Part shown: positions 42,338 through 52,878 of the stretch, piece after piece
Layout: each line of letters begins with the position of its first letter
How positions within the stretch are numbered: the first letter of the stretch is position 1
Source: Caldilineaceae bacterium
GTDB lineage: Bacteria > Chloroflexota > Anaerolineae > Caldilineales > Caldilineaceae
NCBI GenBank assembly: GCA_022824025.1
Contig: JAJEBF010000004.1
Span: forward strand, 1 to 64,000
Length of the DNA: 64,000 nt
Direction of reading: 5' to 3'
Program-made: the position numbers and the translations under genes
The notes under the pieces: generated by a model
What the model was told of the DNA's origin: nothing
Database searches by the model: none
The model's input: the letters and a program-made list of their open reading frames with translations, nothing else

Positions 42338-44368
42338 ATGGCAGACACAAAAGACCTTTCCGGTTCTTCTGAGAGACTCTCAGAAAGCCTGAACGGGCAT
42401 GTGCCGTACCCGGGTATCCCGACAACGACGGATGGAGCCGGTTCCGTAGTATGGGCCGAAACTCACATAACACAGGCTGCCTGCGCTTATCCCATCACCT
42501 CTTCCACAACGATGGGCGGCGGATACGGGGCAGCCGTTTCCAATGGCGCCCGCAATCTGTGGGGCGATGAGTTGATGTTTCTGGAGCCGGAGTCCGAACA
42601 TAGCGCCGCTGCCGCCTGTGAGGGCTTTGCCGTCGCGGGAGGCCGGGTCAGCAACTACACCTCTGGCCAGGGCCTCATTTTGATGCACGAAGTACTCTAC
42701 ACGATCTCAGGCAAACGTTTACCCGTCGTTTTTCACATTGGCGCGCGGGCGCTCACCAGTCACAGCCTGAACGTCCACGCCGGCCATGACGACGTAATGT
42801 CCGTTTCCGATTCCGGATGGGGCATCCTGTTTGGCCGCACAGCCCAGGAGTCTGGCGACTTGGCTTTGATTTCCCGTCGCGCAGCCGAAGACAGCCGCAC
42901 CCCCTTCTTTAATGTGCAGGACGGCTTTCTTACAACGCACACGGTAGAGGATGTCTTGCTCTGCGAACCGGAGATGATGAAGGAGTATATCGGCAAGCCC
43001 GAAGACAAACTGGTCAATCTGTTCAACCCTTACAACCCAGTGATGACCGGTGTTGTGCAGAACCAGGATAGCTACATGAAGGGAAAGATCGCGCAACGCG
43101 AGTACTACTCCAAGGTCGGGGACGCGCTGCAGATCGCGATGGACGAGTTCCACCGGCTGACCGGGCGGCGGTACCAGATGCTGGACGCCTACCGCATGGA
43201 AGATGCCGAATATGCCATCGTTGGCATGGGCTGCATGCTCGAAACCGCTAAGGCAACTGTCGATTACATCCGCCGGGAAGAAGGAATCAAGGTAGGTGTC
43301 GTTCACATTACCTGTTACAGACCCTTCCCAAGCCAGCAGATTGTGGAAGCATTGAAGCATTTGAGGGGCTTCACCGTGCTGGAGCGGATGGACGATCCGA
43401 TTGCGCCGAACAACCCGGTTACAAATGACATAAAGGCCGCATTCGCCGATGCTTACACGGGCAGCCCGGGATTCCCAGCCATTGACCACATACCGACAAT
43501 CTTTAGCGGTTCGGCCGGTTTGGGCAGCCGGGACGTGCGCCCAGGGCACTTCATCTCCATTGCCCGCAATATGGTTGAGGACGGTTCCCGCTTCTTTGTC
43601 GTAGGCATCAAGCATGACCTTGCGCTGCCGATGAACGGCGACCCCGATGTTCGTCCTCGCGGCGCCTTCTCGATGCGGGGACATTCGGTCGGCGGCTATG
43701 GCTCGGTTACCACCAACAAGGTGATCGCGACCATTGCCGGTGACATCTTTGGCAAAAAGGTGCAGGCCTACCCCAAATATGGCTCTGAAAAGAAAGGCTT
43801 GCCCACAACCTACTATCTGACGGTAGCCGACGAACCGATCCTGACCCACTGCGAACTGAATAACGTTGAGTTCGTGCCGATGAACGACATAAATGCCTTT
43901 TTCACCAGCAACCCGCTTGCCGGGATTCAGTCCGGCGGGACTCTTTTCGTCCAGACAAACAAATCAACGCCGGAAGACGTGTGGGCCAATGTACCGCCCA
44001 AGGCCAAAGACCTCATTCGCGAGAAGAACCTTCGCGTCGTCGCCGCGGACGGCGCCAAGATCGCACGTGAAGAGGCGCCTGTGGCGGACCTGGAAGTGCG
44101 TATGCAGGGCATTGTCCTTCTCGGTATCTTCCTGCGCGTAACGCCCTTCGCGGGAGACGCAAACCTTGATGACGATGACGTGATGGAGCGTTCGGAACAG
44201 GCGTTGCGCAAGTACTTTGGCAAGCGCGGCGAGGCAGTCGTGCAGGCCAATATGCGTTGCGTGAGACGCGGTTACGAAGAGGCCTTCGAGATTCCGTCGG
44301 AGATTATTGCGCAGGACATTACCTCGCCGGTCCTCGTGCCAGGCGCAGAGATTACGCTGTTTGGTTAA
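42338..44368 (+). CDS. Pyruvate:ferredoxin oxidoreductase, fused alpha-gamma subunit
   Basis: A 676-residue subunit. The start is the second ATG at 42338, because AGGAGG lies 6 nt before it and touches the first ATG. Residues ~30-400 are the alpha part (PITSSTTMGGGYGA, SNYTSGQGLILMHEVLY, HDDVMSVSDSGWGIL, HITCYRPFPSQQIVEAL, FTVLERMDDP). From ~430 onward comes the gamma part (GAFSMRGHSVGGYGSVTTNKVIA, VQTNKSTPEDVW). With the next gene it would oxidise pyruvate, or another 2-oxo acid, to the acyl-CoA and CO2 and reduce ferredoxin. The order alpha-gamma here and delta-beta in the next gene equals the single-chain PFOR cut in two. Confidence 0.92.
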   Translation: MADTKDLSGSSERLSESLNGHVPYPGIPTTTDGAGSVVWAETHITQAACAYPITSSTTMGGGYGAAVSNGARNLWGDELMFLEPESEHSAAAACEGFAVAGGRVSNYTSGQGLILMHEVLYTISGKRLPVVFHIGARALTSHSLNVHAGHDDVMSVSDSGWGILFGRTAQESGDLALISRRAAEDSRTPFFNVQDGFLTTHTVEDVLLCEPEMMKEYIGKPEDKLVNLFNPYNPVMTGVVQNQDSYMKGKIAQREYYSKVGDALQIAMDEFHRLTGRRYQMLDAYRMEDAEYAIVGMGCMLETAKATVDYIRREEGIKVGVVHITCYRPFPSQQIVEALKHLRGFTVLERMDDPIAPNNPVTNDIKAAFADAYTGSPGFPAIDHIPTIFSGSAGLGSRDVRPGHFISIARNMVEDGSRFFVVGIKHDLALPMNGDPDVRPRGAFSMRGHSVGGYGSVTTNKVIATIAGDIFGKKVQAYPKYGSEKKGLPTTYYLTVADEPILTHCELNNVEFVPMNDINAFFTSNPLAGIQSGGTLFVQTNKSTPEDVWANVPPKAKDLIREKNLRVVAADGAKIAREEAPVADLEVRMQGIVLLGIFLRVTPFAGDANLDDDDVMERSEQALRKYFGKRGEAVVQANMRCVRRGYEEAFEIPSEIIAQDITSPVLVPGAEITLFG

Positions 44369-44425
44369 TCCTTTGACGGCATCGGAAGCGCCGGTGCATT
44401 TACGAACCGAAAGGTGGTAACTCCT

Positions 44426-46111
44426 ATGGGTGTTACGGTAAATACATTTGACATTCGCAACCTGACTCGCACGGCAAACGGGCACGATTCAAGCGACCAG
44501 ACTGATGGCCCCGCTGACGCGCTTGGGGACGGTTCCAACGGCTATGCCAGCGGCTTTGAGGCCGCCATCGTGGATGCCCACGATTTTTTCGAAAGGGTGG
44601 TCCAGGAATATAACGAAGGACCGGGTCCAGAGTCACTCGAAGCGGACGTCGGCGTCGCACGCTCCGTCATTCCCGCCGGGACCGGGGCTTACCGCGACTT
44701 CAGCTACATTGCCCCCGAAATCCCGGAGTACATCCAGGAAAATTGCACAGGCTGCATGAGTTGCGTCACCCAATGCCCGGATACCGCTATTCTGGGCAAA
44801 GTCGTGACCGAGGATACGCTCACGGGCGCCCTGGACGAAATTGAGGACGACGCTGAACGCAATTTCATGTCGCAGCAGTTCGCCGAGACGAGCAAATTCT
44901 ACAAGGTCCCGGCAAGGCGGAAGAAGACGCCTGGCAAGTTTGGCATCTTTATCGATCCCACCAAGTGCAAGGGTTGCGCCGAATGTGTTGAAGCCTGTGA
45001 CGACCTCGGCTACCATGCCCTTAAGATGATTGAGAAGGAAGACACGACTGTCCCCATCTACCAGAAGAGTATCGACTTCTTCCGCAAGCTGCCCCCGACG
45101 CCCCAGGAGTTCATCAATGAACGGGTCGCGGTGGACATGATGCTGGCGGAGCAAAGCATGCTCTACGTTGGCGGCGCCGGTTCCTGCGCAGGTTGCGGCG
45201 AAGCGACCGCGATTCGCATGTGGCTGGCCGCGCTCGGCTACAAGTACGGCTCGGAAAATATCGGCATCGCAGCCAGCACCGGCTGCAACACTGTCTACGG
45301 AAGCACCTATCCTTACAACCCCTACATCGTGCCCTGGAGCAACTCGCTTTTCGAGGACGGCCCCACCTTCGCCATGGGCCTGCGCATGCGATGGGACCAG
45401 CTCGGCTGGCAAGACAAGCAGCTGTGGGTCATGGGCGGCGACGGCGCCATGCTCGACATCGGCTTCCAGGCCCTAAGCCGTATGCTCGCCAGCGGCATGA
45501 ACATCAAGGTGCTCGTATTGGACACGCAGGTATACTCGAACACAGGCGGTCAGACCAGCACTGCTTCCTTTACCGGACAGGACTCAAAGATGTACTCCCA
45601 TGGCAGAGTCCATGCCGGCAAACAGGAGATGCGCAAAGAGTTGGGTCGAATTGCGATGATGCACCCCAACACCTATGTTTCGCAAACGGTTCAGGCAGTT
45701 CCAAATCACTTCTACAAGTCGATTCTGGAAGCCGCCGAGTTTGAGGGCCCGGCCATTGTCAATGTGTTCACGACCTGCCAGCCTGAGCACGGCGTTGCCG
45801 ACAATATGGCCCGCCACCAGGCGAAACTGGCAGTGGACAGCCGCGCATTTCCAATGTTTGTCTATGACCCGCGCAAGGGCGATACGATTCGCGATCGCCT
45901 CAGTCTTCAGGGCAACCCGGCTGTAAAGGATGACTGGTACACGATCAAGAAGACCGGCGAAACCATCGACTTTATCACCTTTGCGCGCTCGGAAGGACGT
46001 TTCGCCAAGCAGTTCGACAAGGAAGGCAATCCGTCTGAGGTGCTCATGATGGCCCAGGCCGACCGGCTGGCAAACTGGCATCTCTTGCAGGAAATGGCTG
46101 GTATCCGCTAA
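44426..46111 (+). CDS. Pyruvate:ferredoxin oxidoreductase, fused delta-beta subunit
   Basis: A 561-residue subunit starting at the ATG at 44426 (AAAGGTGG 8 nt upstream), 57 nt after the alpha-gamma gene. After a ~90-residue leader come two [4Fe-4S] sites: CTGCMSCVTQCPD (C107-C117) and CKGCAECVEACDD (C181-C191), the second lacking the usual Pro. The beta domain follows, with the proximal cluster ligands CAGCGEATA (C254, C257), the thiamine-diphosphate site GGDGAMLDIGFQAL (GDG ~338-340), and VLDTQVYSNTGGQTS. Electrons pass from thiamine through these clusters to ferredoxin. Such enzymes are oxygen-sensitive in most cases. Confidence 0.93.
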   Translation: MGVTVNTFDIRNLTRTANGHDSSDQTDGPADALGDGSNGYASGFEAAIVDAHDFFERVVQEYNEGPGPESLEADVGVARSVIPAGTGAYRDFSYIAPEIPEYIQENCTGCMSCVTQCPDTAILGKVVTEDTLTGALDEIEDDAERNFMSQQFAETSKFYKVPARRKKTPGKFGIFIDPTKCKGCAECVEACDDLGYHALKMIEKEDTTVPIYQKSIDFFRKLPPTPQEFINERVAVDMMLAEQSMLYVGGAGSCAGCGEATAIRMWLAALGYKYGSENIGIAASTGCNTVYGSTYPYNPYIVPWSNSLFEDGPTFAMGLRMRWDQLGWQDKQLWVMGGDGAMLDIGFQALSRMLASGMNIKVLVLDTQVYSNTGGQTSTASFTGQDSKMYSHGRVHAGKQEMRKELGRIAMMHPNTYVSQTVQAVPNHFYKSILEAAEFEGPAIVNVFTTCQPEHGVADNMARHQAKLAVDSRAFPMFVYDPRKGDTIRDRLSLQGNPAVKDDWYTIKKTGETIDFITFARSEGRFAKQFDKEGNPSEVLMMAQADRLANWHLLQEMAGIR

Positions 46112-46222
46112 CGAAGACGAATCAGTTGCCGGAGTCCTCCTTTCCAACGCTTGGGAGAATCTAGATATCGGATTCGAGTCCAGGCGTCGAGAATCGAGTT
46201 TCCAGACAAAGAATGCGAAATG

Positions 46223-46252
46223 AACGGGGTGCGGCAACGCACTCCGTTTCTT
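46223..46252 (+). terminator. Intrinsic terminator after the PFOR genes
   Basis: ACGGGGTGCG (46224-46233) pairs with CGCACTCCGT (46238-46247) over a GCAA tetraloop, ten pairs with one G-U, followed by TTCTT. It lies 112 nt after the beta-gene stop and separates the PFOR operon from the dehydrogenase operon. Confidence 0.75.
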
Positions 46253-46333
46253 ATGGAACGTTCGCGCCCGTCCCTCCGTCGACTTGAATCCACGAAAGAA
46301 GGGACTGGCGCCTTGTGACAGGAAGAGTACAGC

Positions 46334-47467
46334 ATGAAGCAGGCTGAAAGGGCCTTACATACACAGACCATGCCAGACGGCCTCGCACAGCCTCGTGCGG
46401 AGGCGGATGCCCAAACAGGGGGCTCCCTTTTGCACGCCTCGATTACGACCAATGCCCTGCCGTCAGAGTCGAAATCGGCCATCGAGGTACCCGAGCTCGA
46501 CATCGAACTGCTTTTGGACATGTACCGGAAGGCGGTATTGATTAGGCTGTTGGAAAAGGCGCTGCTGGCTGCTGCCGAAGAAGGACAGATTGGCGGCGCC
46601 ATGCACACTGCTATCGGTCACGAAGCCAATGCCATTGGCGCGGCCTACGCGCTGCGTTCCGGCGACTACATCACCTGCACCTATCGAGGCCACCATCACG
46701 GCATCGCGTGGGGCATGGATCCGGGCCGGTCCATTGCCGAAGTCATGGGGCGCAGCGACGGCTTCGCCAAAGGCAAAGGCGGCTCGATGCACTTCGTCTC
46801 TCCGCAGCACGGCATGATGGGAGCGAACGGCATTGTCGCGGCCCAGGTCCCGCACGCGGCCGGGCTGGCCCTTGCGAGCCACCTGCGCGGCGAGAGTAAA
46901 GTGGCGATCACCTTTTTTGGAGACGGCGCGATGTTCCAGGGCGTGATGCACGAGACGTTCAACATGGCTGCCAAGTGGAAGCTGCCCCTCATCTTCTACT
47001 GCGAGAACAACCGCTACTCTGAGATGACCCCGATTTGGCGCACGTCGTCAATTGAAGACATCTACCTGTTTCCCCGTGCCTACGGAATGGCCTCAATGCA
47101 GATCGACGGCAACGATGTTGAGGTGGTGCATGCCGCGGTCAGCCAGGCGGCCGAAAGGGCCAGGTCCGGCTACGGGCCCACCTTCATCGAAGGGATAACC
47201 TACCGGCTTGCCGGGCACATGGCCGGAGACCTGGAAACCTACCGACCGCCGGAGGAAGTTGAGAAGCAACAGGCCCACGAACCTCTAACCGTTCTGCGCA
47301 AAAAACTCCTTGCGCGGGGCGTGGAGGAGGCCCGAATCTCCGAAATTGACGAAGAGGTAGACGAGGCGATCGATGAGGCCGTCTCCTTCGCTGAAACGAG
47401 CCCCTGGCCTGATGCGGCGGAGACGTATTTGGACGTATTTTCGGAGTCAACGTCAGAAGAAAGTTAG
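46334..47467 (+). CDS. Thiamine-dependent 2-oxoacid dehydrogenase E1, alpha subunit
   Basis: A 377-residue E1 alpha of the pyruvate/acetoin dehydrogenase type. AGGAAGAG precedes the ATG at 46334. The first ~55 residues are a low-complexity extension; the conserved part opens [55 protein letters not shown] and the thiamine site [25 protein letters not shown], with [10 protein letters not shown], are typical of acetoin/pyruvate E1 alpha. It works with the next gene to decarboxylate a 2-oxo acid or cleave acetoin and pass the acyl group to E2. The pyruvate versus acetoin choice cannot be settled here. Confidence 0.92.
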   Translation: MKQAERALHTQTMPDGLAQPRAEADAQTGGSLLHASITTNALPSESKSAIEVPELDIELLLDMYRKAVLIRLLEKALLAAAEEGQIGGAMHTAIGHEANAIGAAYALRSGDYITCTYRGHHHGIAWGMDPGRSIAEVMGRSDGFAKGKGGSMHFVSPQHGMMGANGIVAAQVPHAAGLALASHLRGESKVAITFFGDGAMFQGVMHETFNMAAKWKLPLIFYCENNRYSEMTPIWRTSSIEDIYLFPRAYGMASMQIDGNDVEVVHAAVSQAAERARSGYGPTFIEGITYRLAGHMAGDLETYRPPEEVEKQQAHEPLTVLRKKLLARGVEEARISEIDEEVDEAIDEAVSFAETSPWPDAAETYLDVFSESTSEES

Positions 47468-47545
47468 TCTGGGCAGAAGGTAGCTCAGTCGTTTCTTGTG
47501 TCGTCCATCGGATGAGCAAGTCCGGAAAACGCAAACAGCATTGCT

Positions 47546-48532
47546 ATGCGAAGAACCACCTATATTCAAGCCTTGAATGAAGCCCTCAGAGAAGAGTTGC
47601 AGCGAGACGAAGATGTCTTTCTCATTGGTGAGGACATCGGTCACTACGGCGGCCTCTTTCGCGTAACGCGCAACCTCCTTGACGAGTTCGGCGAGAAAAG
47701 AGTCTTGGACACGCCCATCAGCGAACAAGCCTTCATGGGCATGGCCCTCGGCGCGGCCATCGTCGGCATGCGGCCTGTCGTGGAGCTGATGTATATGGAC
47801 TTCACCCTGGTCGCCGCGGACCAGATCTTCAACCAGATCGCCAAATACAGGTACATGACCGGCGGCCTTCTCAAGGCGCCTCTCGTGATCAGAGGACAGC
47901 AGGGCGGGGGCAAGCACTACGGCTCGCAGCACAGCCAGTCCGTTGACAGCCTGTACGCCCACTTTCCCGGCATCAGGGTCGTGGCGCCGGCAACGCCCTA
48001 TGATGCCAAGGGCCTGCTGAAGTCAGCCATCCGCGATGACAATCCGGTCGCTTTTCTGGAACACAAGATGCTCTACTTTACTCGCGGCGAAGCCCCGCCG
48101 CCTGAGGAAGAATATTTGGTTCCCATCGGCAAAGCCGATGTGAAACGCGCCGGGAGCGATCTGACCATTGCCACTTTCAGTTACTGTCTTCTTCAGGCGC
48201 TGGACGCCGCGGAGTCGCTTCAGCAAGAGCATGGCATCGACTGCGAAGTCGTAGATCTGCGCACGGTAGAGCCGCTGGACACGGAAACCGTTTGGGAATC
48301 CCTGGCAAAGACCGGGCGCCTGCTGGCAGTTCACGAATCTTACGCAAACTGCGGAGTGGGCGCGGAGCTGGTCGCCCGGGCCTACGAGGAGGCGCCCCAC
48401 CTGCTGCGCGCGCCGGCGCGGCGTCTGGGCATGGCGCCTGTGTCCATTCCCGTTTCCCGGGCATTGGAAGAGGAGGCATTGCCATGGAAAGAGGAGATCA
48501 TGGCAACTGTCCTGGAGATGTCGCGGCGTTAA
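47546..48532 (+). CDS. Thiamine-dependent 2-oxoacid dehydrogenase E1, beta subunit
   Basis: A 328-residue E1 beta subunit of normal length. Blocks seen are [83 protein letters not shown] and [20 protein letters not shown]. The Glu in the first helix of GEDIGHYGG region contacts the thiamine ring through the alpha-beta interface. It lies 78 nt after E1 alpha and 13 nt before E2 in the same operon. The match to PDH-B/AcoB is clear. No E3 dihydrolipoamide dehydrogenase is in the window. Confidence 0.93.
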   Translation: MRRTTYIQALNEALREELQRDEDVFLIGEDIGHYGGLFRVTRNLLDEFGEKRVLDTPISEQAFMGMALGAAIVGMRPVVELMYMDFTLVAADQIFNQIAKYRYMTGGLLKAPLVIRGQQGGGKHYGSQHSQSVDSLYAHFPGIRVVAPATPYDAKGLLKSAIRDDNPVAFLEHKMLYFTRGEAPPPEEEYLVPIGKADVKRAGSDLTIATFSYCLLQALDAAESLQQEHGIDCEVVDLRTVEPLDTETVWESLAKTGRLLAVHESYANCGVGAELVARAYEEAPHLLRAPARRLGMAPVSIPVSRALEEEALPWKEEIMATVLEMSRR

Positions 48533-48545
48533 AGAGGATACACGA

Positions 48546-50108
48546 ATGGCAACGGAAGTCACTTTTCCCGAGATGGGCGAGGAAGTTGAGGACGTAACGA
48601 TCAGCCGCTGGCTTGTTGGTGAAGGCGAGCATGTCAACGCCGGCGACCCTCTTCTGGAAATCGCAACGGACAAGGTGGATACCGAAGTTCCCGCCCCCGT
48701 CAGCGGAACGCTGCTCTCTGTCAACTTTGGCGAAGGGGAAATCGTCGACCTGAACGCGGTGATTGCCGTGATCGGAGAGGCTTCAGAAGTCTTGGCAGAC
48801 CCGCCAACCGACACTGCAGGCGAGGACGACGATGCGGGTCGCCTCGCCCAGGAAAGCGCAACAGGCGCATTGAACGCGCCGCAGTCGGAAGGTGGACAGG
48901 ATGGCCTCAGCGGGGAACTCCGCGCCACGCCAGTGGCCCAACGAATCGCCGCAGAAGCCGGAATCAAACTCTCAGTTATTCCGAGCCGCGATGGCGGCCA
49001 AATCACAAAGAGCGACGTGGAGGAATTCCTTCAGGGTCTGACCGGTCCGGGCCGCACTGGTCAGGAAGCCGACTCCGGCGAAGAAAAGGAAATCGAGGGC
49101 GCCTCCCCGGGGCAGGACGACTCGGTTGCTCGTCTTGAAGTGCGCCGCCTGGCCGCGACCTACGACCTCGATCTACGGGACGTAGCGCAAGGGCGTCCTC
49201 TCCAAACGCTTACCCGGCACGACTTAATCGCGTACGCGAGGAGTCAGAAGGGACTGACACACTTGACAGAGGCCGAATATCCCGCGGAGCCGGCTGCCAG
49301 CCGACCCCAGGAAGCCGGCGGGAAAGGCTCTGGCGCCCCTCGCGGCCAGGAAACACCGGCCCGGCAGGCTTCATCGGACGAGACGCTGGTTCCGCACAGC
49401 CGGATGCGACAGATCATTGCCCGCAACATGGTGCGGAGCGCCTTCACCGCGCCCCACGTAACCACGGTTCACACCGTAGACATGGGTACCGTGACCGCTC
49501 ACTACCAGACCAATAAGGCCGGCTTCGCGCAGCAGGGCGCCCGGTTGACCCTGACGGCCTACATCGTCGCAGCTGTCGTCGAAGGCTTGAGGGCGGTTCC
49601 TGCCGTCAATGCAGAATGGACTGACGAGGGACTGCTTCTGAAGCGCTCGATAAACATCGGCATGGCTGTCGCCTTGCCTGCAGACGCCACCGGGGTTGGG
49701 GGCCTGATCGTGCCCGTCATTCACAACGTCGGCGAAATGAACCTGACAGGAATCGCCCGCCATGTCGCCGACCTGGCAGTAAAGGCCAGAGAGAATCAAC
49801 TCACTTCAGCCGACACGCAGGGCGGCACCTTTACGTTGACCAATTACGGTACCTCCGGCAGCCTCTTCCAGACGCCGGTGATCCTGCAGCCTCAGGTTGC
49901 GATTCTGGGGACAGGCGCGATAGAGAAGAGGCCTGTGGTCGTCAGTCGCGCCAAGCCTTACGAAGCCAGTGTGGACGACTACCTTGCCTTCCGCCCGATG
50001 ATGGACTTGGCTTTGAGTTACGATCACCGTGCGCTGGATGGCGCCAGCGCAGACGCCTTCTGCGCGGCCGTCAAGCACAGGCTCGAAAACTGGTCGGATT
50101 CAGGCTAG
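48546..50108 (+). CDS. Dihydrolipoamide acyltransferase (E2) with two binding domains
   Basis: A 520-residue E2. AGAGGAT precedes the ATG at 48546. The lipoyl domain is residues 1-78, with the modified Lys43 in EIATDKVDTEVPAPVSG. Two segments look like peripheral subunit-binding domains: 126-162 (RATPVAQRIAAEAGIKLSVI) and 195-232 (ARLEVRRLAATYDLDLRDVA). The catalytic domain starts near 285 (SRMRQIIARNMVRSAFTAPH) and ends with SYDHRALDGASADAF, where His and Asp are catalytic. It transfers the acyl group from lipoyl to CoA and forms the core of the complex. Usual bacterial E2 of this type has one binding domain. Confidence 0.92.
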   Translation: MATEVTFPEMGEEVEDVTISRWLVGEGEHVNAGDPLLEIATDKVDTEVPAPVSGTLLSVNFGEGEIVDLNAVIAVIGEASEVLADPPTDTAGEDDDAGRLAQESATGALNAPQSEGGQDGLSGELRATPVAQRIAAEAGIKLSVIPSRDGGQITKSDVEEFLQGLTGPGRTGQEADSGEEKEIEGASPGQDDSVARLEVRRLAATYDLDLRDVAQGRPLQTLTRHDLIAYARSQKGLTHLTEAEYPAEPAASRPQEAGGKGSGAPRGQETPARQASSDETLVPHSRMRQIIARNMVRSAFTAPHVTTVHTVDMGTVTAHYQTNKAGFAQQGARLTLTAYIVAAVVEGLRAVPAVNAEWTDEGLLLKRSINIGMAVALPADATGVGGLIVPVIHNVGEMNLTGIARHVADLAVKARENQLTSADTQGGTFTLTNYGTSGSLFQTPVILQPQVAILGTGAIEKRPVVVSRAKPYEASVDDYLAFRPMMDLALSYDHRALDGASADAFCAAVKHRLENWSDSG

Positions 50109-50219
50109 AATTGTCGTGCCGTGAAGAGTTGGGACGCGGTGACAAGACCCTCACGCATAATTTTGACCACGCGACGCCAACCGACGTGACGCGGGGCGGC
50201 TGCAGGCTGCCAGGCTAAC

Positions 50220-52466
50220 CTATCGCTGGCGCTGAAGGAGCCGATTGGACAATCTCGACAGCAGCGAACTGGCGGTCCGTTCTCCCAGCGTTTCGTTAAG
50301 GGCCTGCATACCCTTGTCGTGGTGGGTGCGTACCTGTTCTTCCGACCAGCCTCTCGCGTCGATGCTGTCCAGAAGTCTGAGCGCTTCAGGCAGCGTCTCT
50401 TCAGAGGGCCTGTCGCGCCACAGGCTCCTCATTTGTTCCCCTACCGCCCCGTTCCCCAGCCCGTAGAGTATAGGCAGGCTCTTTTTGCGTCTGAGGATGT
50501 CGTTGCCGACCGCTTTTCCTGTGGCGGTCGGGTCACCCCAGATTCCCAGAATGTCATCCTGAATCTGGAAGGCCAGGCCGATGTTGTGTCCAAAGCGATG
50601 CAGGCACTGAGCAGTTTCGGAATCCGCGCCGCCAAAGAGGGCGCCCAGGGTGACTGACCCCGCGATCAGGGCAGCGGTCTTACCCTCAATCATTCGCAGG
50701 TATTCGGCGACCGTCACCACTTCGCGCTTTTCATAGCTCAAGTCAAGATGCTGCCCTTCGGTGAGGCCGACACAGGTTTCCGTAAAACGTTCAAGCGTTT
50801 CCAACGCGAGACCGTTACCCCCGAGTGAAGGTGACTGGTCATCAGTCCCAAACCGTCCCCAGGCCCGCAGGAGAGCGGTGTAGGCGAGGGCAAACATGCC
50901 GTCCCCTGCATTGATTGCCTGGGGCACGCCCCAAATCGCCCAAAGTGTGGGCCGGTGACGGCGCGTCTCGTCCCCGTCTTCGATATCGTCGTGGACGAGC
51001 GAAAAATTGTGCAGGATTTCAACCGCCGCCGCTGCGGGCACTGCCCCCGCGGGATTCCCTCCCACGGCGTCACACGCCAACAGACAGAGCAGCGGCCGAA
51101 TTTGCTTTCCGGCCGGAATTGCGGCGGGACGAAGCATGTCGTCGGCCCAACCCATGTGATACTGCATCATCCCGTAATGTTCAGCCAGCGCGGGATGTCG
51201 CGCCGCCAACACCTGCTGCATCTCCTCCTCGACAAGAGGCAGCCACTCTGAGGCGAACTTCTCCAGCAATCCTTCCTCAGGTTCCCCGTTCCGGGCCGTC
51301 CCCGGGACGCGGCGATTGCCTACGTTGACACCGATAGGCCGACTCACCTGCCGCTGGCCGGCTTGCCCATCATACTGAACTTGTGTCGGATTCCCTGGTG
51401 GCAGAGCCCACCTCCCGACGGCCGCTTCGCCAGCCTGCAGCAACACGCCAGGTTGGCGCAGGGATCCAATGTCTCGACAGGCGCTGGCAAACATTGCGGT
51501 CCGGAGCTCTGCCGAGACCAGATCAAACTCCTCGATGACCGACTCTGTCGACTCCTTCGCGCGCCTGAGAAACGGTGAAGCCAGTCCCACCAGGTCTGCG
51601 CCGAGGGCAACGGACTTGGCAATGTCCTGGCCGCTGCGAACGCCTCCGCTTGCGAAGATTGGCAGCTCCGGCCTGCCGGCATCCTCGCGTGCGGCCCGGA
51701 CATAGGCGAGGCTGGTTGCAGTAGGAATGCCCCATTCTCGAAACGCCGCAGCCAGCCTCCGCTGGCGCTCTGACGTTGCCCGGTGCTTTTCCACCTCGCT
51801 CCAGGAAGTCCCCCCGGCCCCGGCAACATCGATTGCGCTCACACCGGCCTGAATCAGCCGCAAAGCAACCTGTTTGCTGATTCCCCAGCCCACTTCCTTG
51901 ACGATCACCGGAACGCCGACGCTGGCGCAGACTTCACCAATTCGGGAGAGCAGCCCGCGCCACCGTGTATCCCCTTCAGGCTGCAACGCTTCCTGGAGAG
52001 CGTTCAGATGCAGGATCAGGGCATCGGCTTCCAGCATATCGACGGCCCGGCGGCACTGATCAACCGTGTATCCGTAATTGAGCTGCACAGCGCCCAGGTT
52101 GGCGAAAAGCAATGCACTTGGCGCGTAGGCCCGCACTGAGAACGAGGACACGGCGCCGCTGTCCTCCAGCGCGGCGCGCTGGCTGCCAACACCCATCGCC
52201 AGCCCGCGCGCCTCCACGGCCTCGGCCAGCCGCCGGTTCAGAATGCCCGCCTGATCCGTGCCCCCGGTCATGGAGCTTACCAGAATCGGCGCAGCGAGTT
52301 TCTTTCCGAAGAGGACAACTTGAGTGTCTATCTCCCCCAGATCGACCTCTGGCAAGGCCTGGTGAACGAAGCGGTAGCGCTCCAAACCGGTCGTCAACTC
52401 CTGAAAGCCGACGTCCTCTTCCAAATTTATGCGAATATGGTCGTCTTTTCGATCGGCGGTCGCCAA
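50220..52466 (-). CDS. Fused type 2 isopentenyl-diphosphate isomerase and polyprenyl diphosphate synthase
   Basis: A 748-residue single frame. The start is TTG at 52466, six nt after AGGAGG (52478-52473); frames reaching further upstream carry no homology. Residues ~5-340 are the FMN-dependent type 2 isomerase: [70 protein letters not shown] and [21 protein letters not shown] ~60-residue Gln/Gly/Arg-rich linker follows. Residues ~403-745 are a trans-prenyl synthase with first Asp motif [19 protein letters not shown] and second [18 protein letters not shown]. One chain would make DMAPP from IPP and then condense them to a C15-C20 or longer diphosphate. Confidence 0.88.
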   Translation of the reverse strand: MATADRKDDHIRINLEEDVGFQELTTGLERYRFVHQALPEVDLGEIDTQVVLFGKKLAAPILVSSMTGGTDQAGILNRRLAEAVEARGLAMGVGSQRAALEDSGAVSSFSVRAYAPSALLFANLGAVQLNYGYTVDQCRRAVDMLEADALILHLNALQEALQPEGDTRWRGLLSRIGEVCASVGVPVIVKEVGWGISKQVALRLIQAGVSAIDVAGAGGTSWSEVEKHRATSERQRRLAAAFREWGIPTATSLAYVRAAREDAGRPELPIFASGGVRSGQDIAKSVALGADLVGLASPFLRRAKESTESVIEEFDLVSAELRTAMFASACRDIGSLRQPGVLLQAGEAAVGRWALPPGNPTQVQYDGQAGQRQVSRPIGVNVGNRRVPGTARNGEPEEGLLEKFASEWLPLVEEEMQQVLAARHPALAEHYGMMQYHMGWADDMLRPAAIPAGKQIRPLLCLLACDAVGGNPAGAVPAAAAVEILHNFSLVHDDIEDGDETRRHRPTLWAIWGVPQAINAGDGMFALAYTALLRAWGRFGTDDQSPSLGGNGLALETLERFTETCVGLTEGQHLDLSYEKREVVTVAEYLRMIEGKTAALIAGSVTLGALFGGADSETAQCLHRFGHNIGLAFQIQDDILGIWGDPTATGKAVGNDILRRKKSLPILYGLGNGAVGEQMRSLWRDRPSEETLPEALRLLDSIDARGWSEEQVRTHHDKGMQALNETLGERTASSLLSRLSNRLLQRQR

Positions 52467-52878
52467 ACAGGACCTCCTCTGAACGCGGGCATCTCCCCGC
52501 AATGCCCCTACACATTGCCCCGGCACAACCCGGCACACGCCTGTGCGCCCTGTGCGCCGAAAGCGCTCCCGCCAGCCGGTTCGACCTTCAACCGCAGTTG
52601 ATGCGAGAGTCCGACGGTAGCGATCGAAGCCGCTTCCGCCGCTCCAGGCTGTGTGATCAAGGCGTCCTGATGCCCTGACGGTACCGTGGTAAGATGGCCC
52701 CCTGCCAGGGCAACACATCTGTCGGCGCCTGATTTTGCATTCCGTAACTGACGCAATCCGAGGAAAATGTGTTAAGATCGAATCGTAACTCTCTTTCGAT
52801 TCTAGTGTTATATGATTTATAATGCAAGGAATTTGGCATTGAGTCTTTTCATGTTTTTCGACCCAAGGAGGTACGAGT
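52467..52878. other. Intergenic region between the fusion gene and acpP
   Basis: 412 nt between divergent genes. It carries the AGGAGG site for the fusion gene at 52473-52478 and the acpP promoter near 52818. An open minus-strand frame covers part of it in phase with the fusion gene but has no recognisable protein content, so I treat it as non-coding. Confidence 0.55.
52795..52823 (+). promoter_or_regulatory. Promoter of acpP
   Basis: TATAAT at 52818-52823 is a perfect -10. TTCGAT at 52795-52800, 17 nt upstream, is a weak -35. The predicted start is about 50 nt before the acpP ATG, in an AT-rich stretch. Confidence 0.55.

Noticed and set aside
42719..43849. 376-codon minus-strand frame opposite the PFOR alpha-gamma gene
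   Set aside because: Shadow of a conserved gene; composition and lack of motifs show no coding signal.
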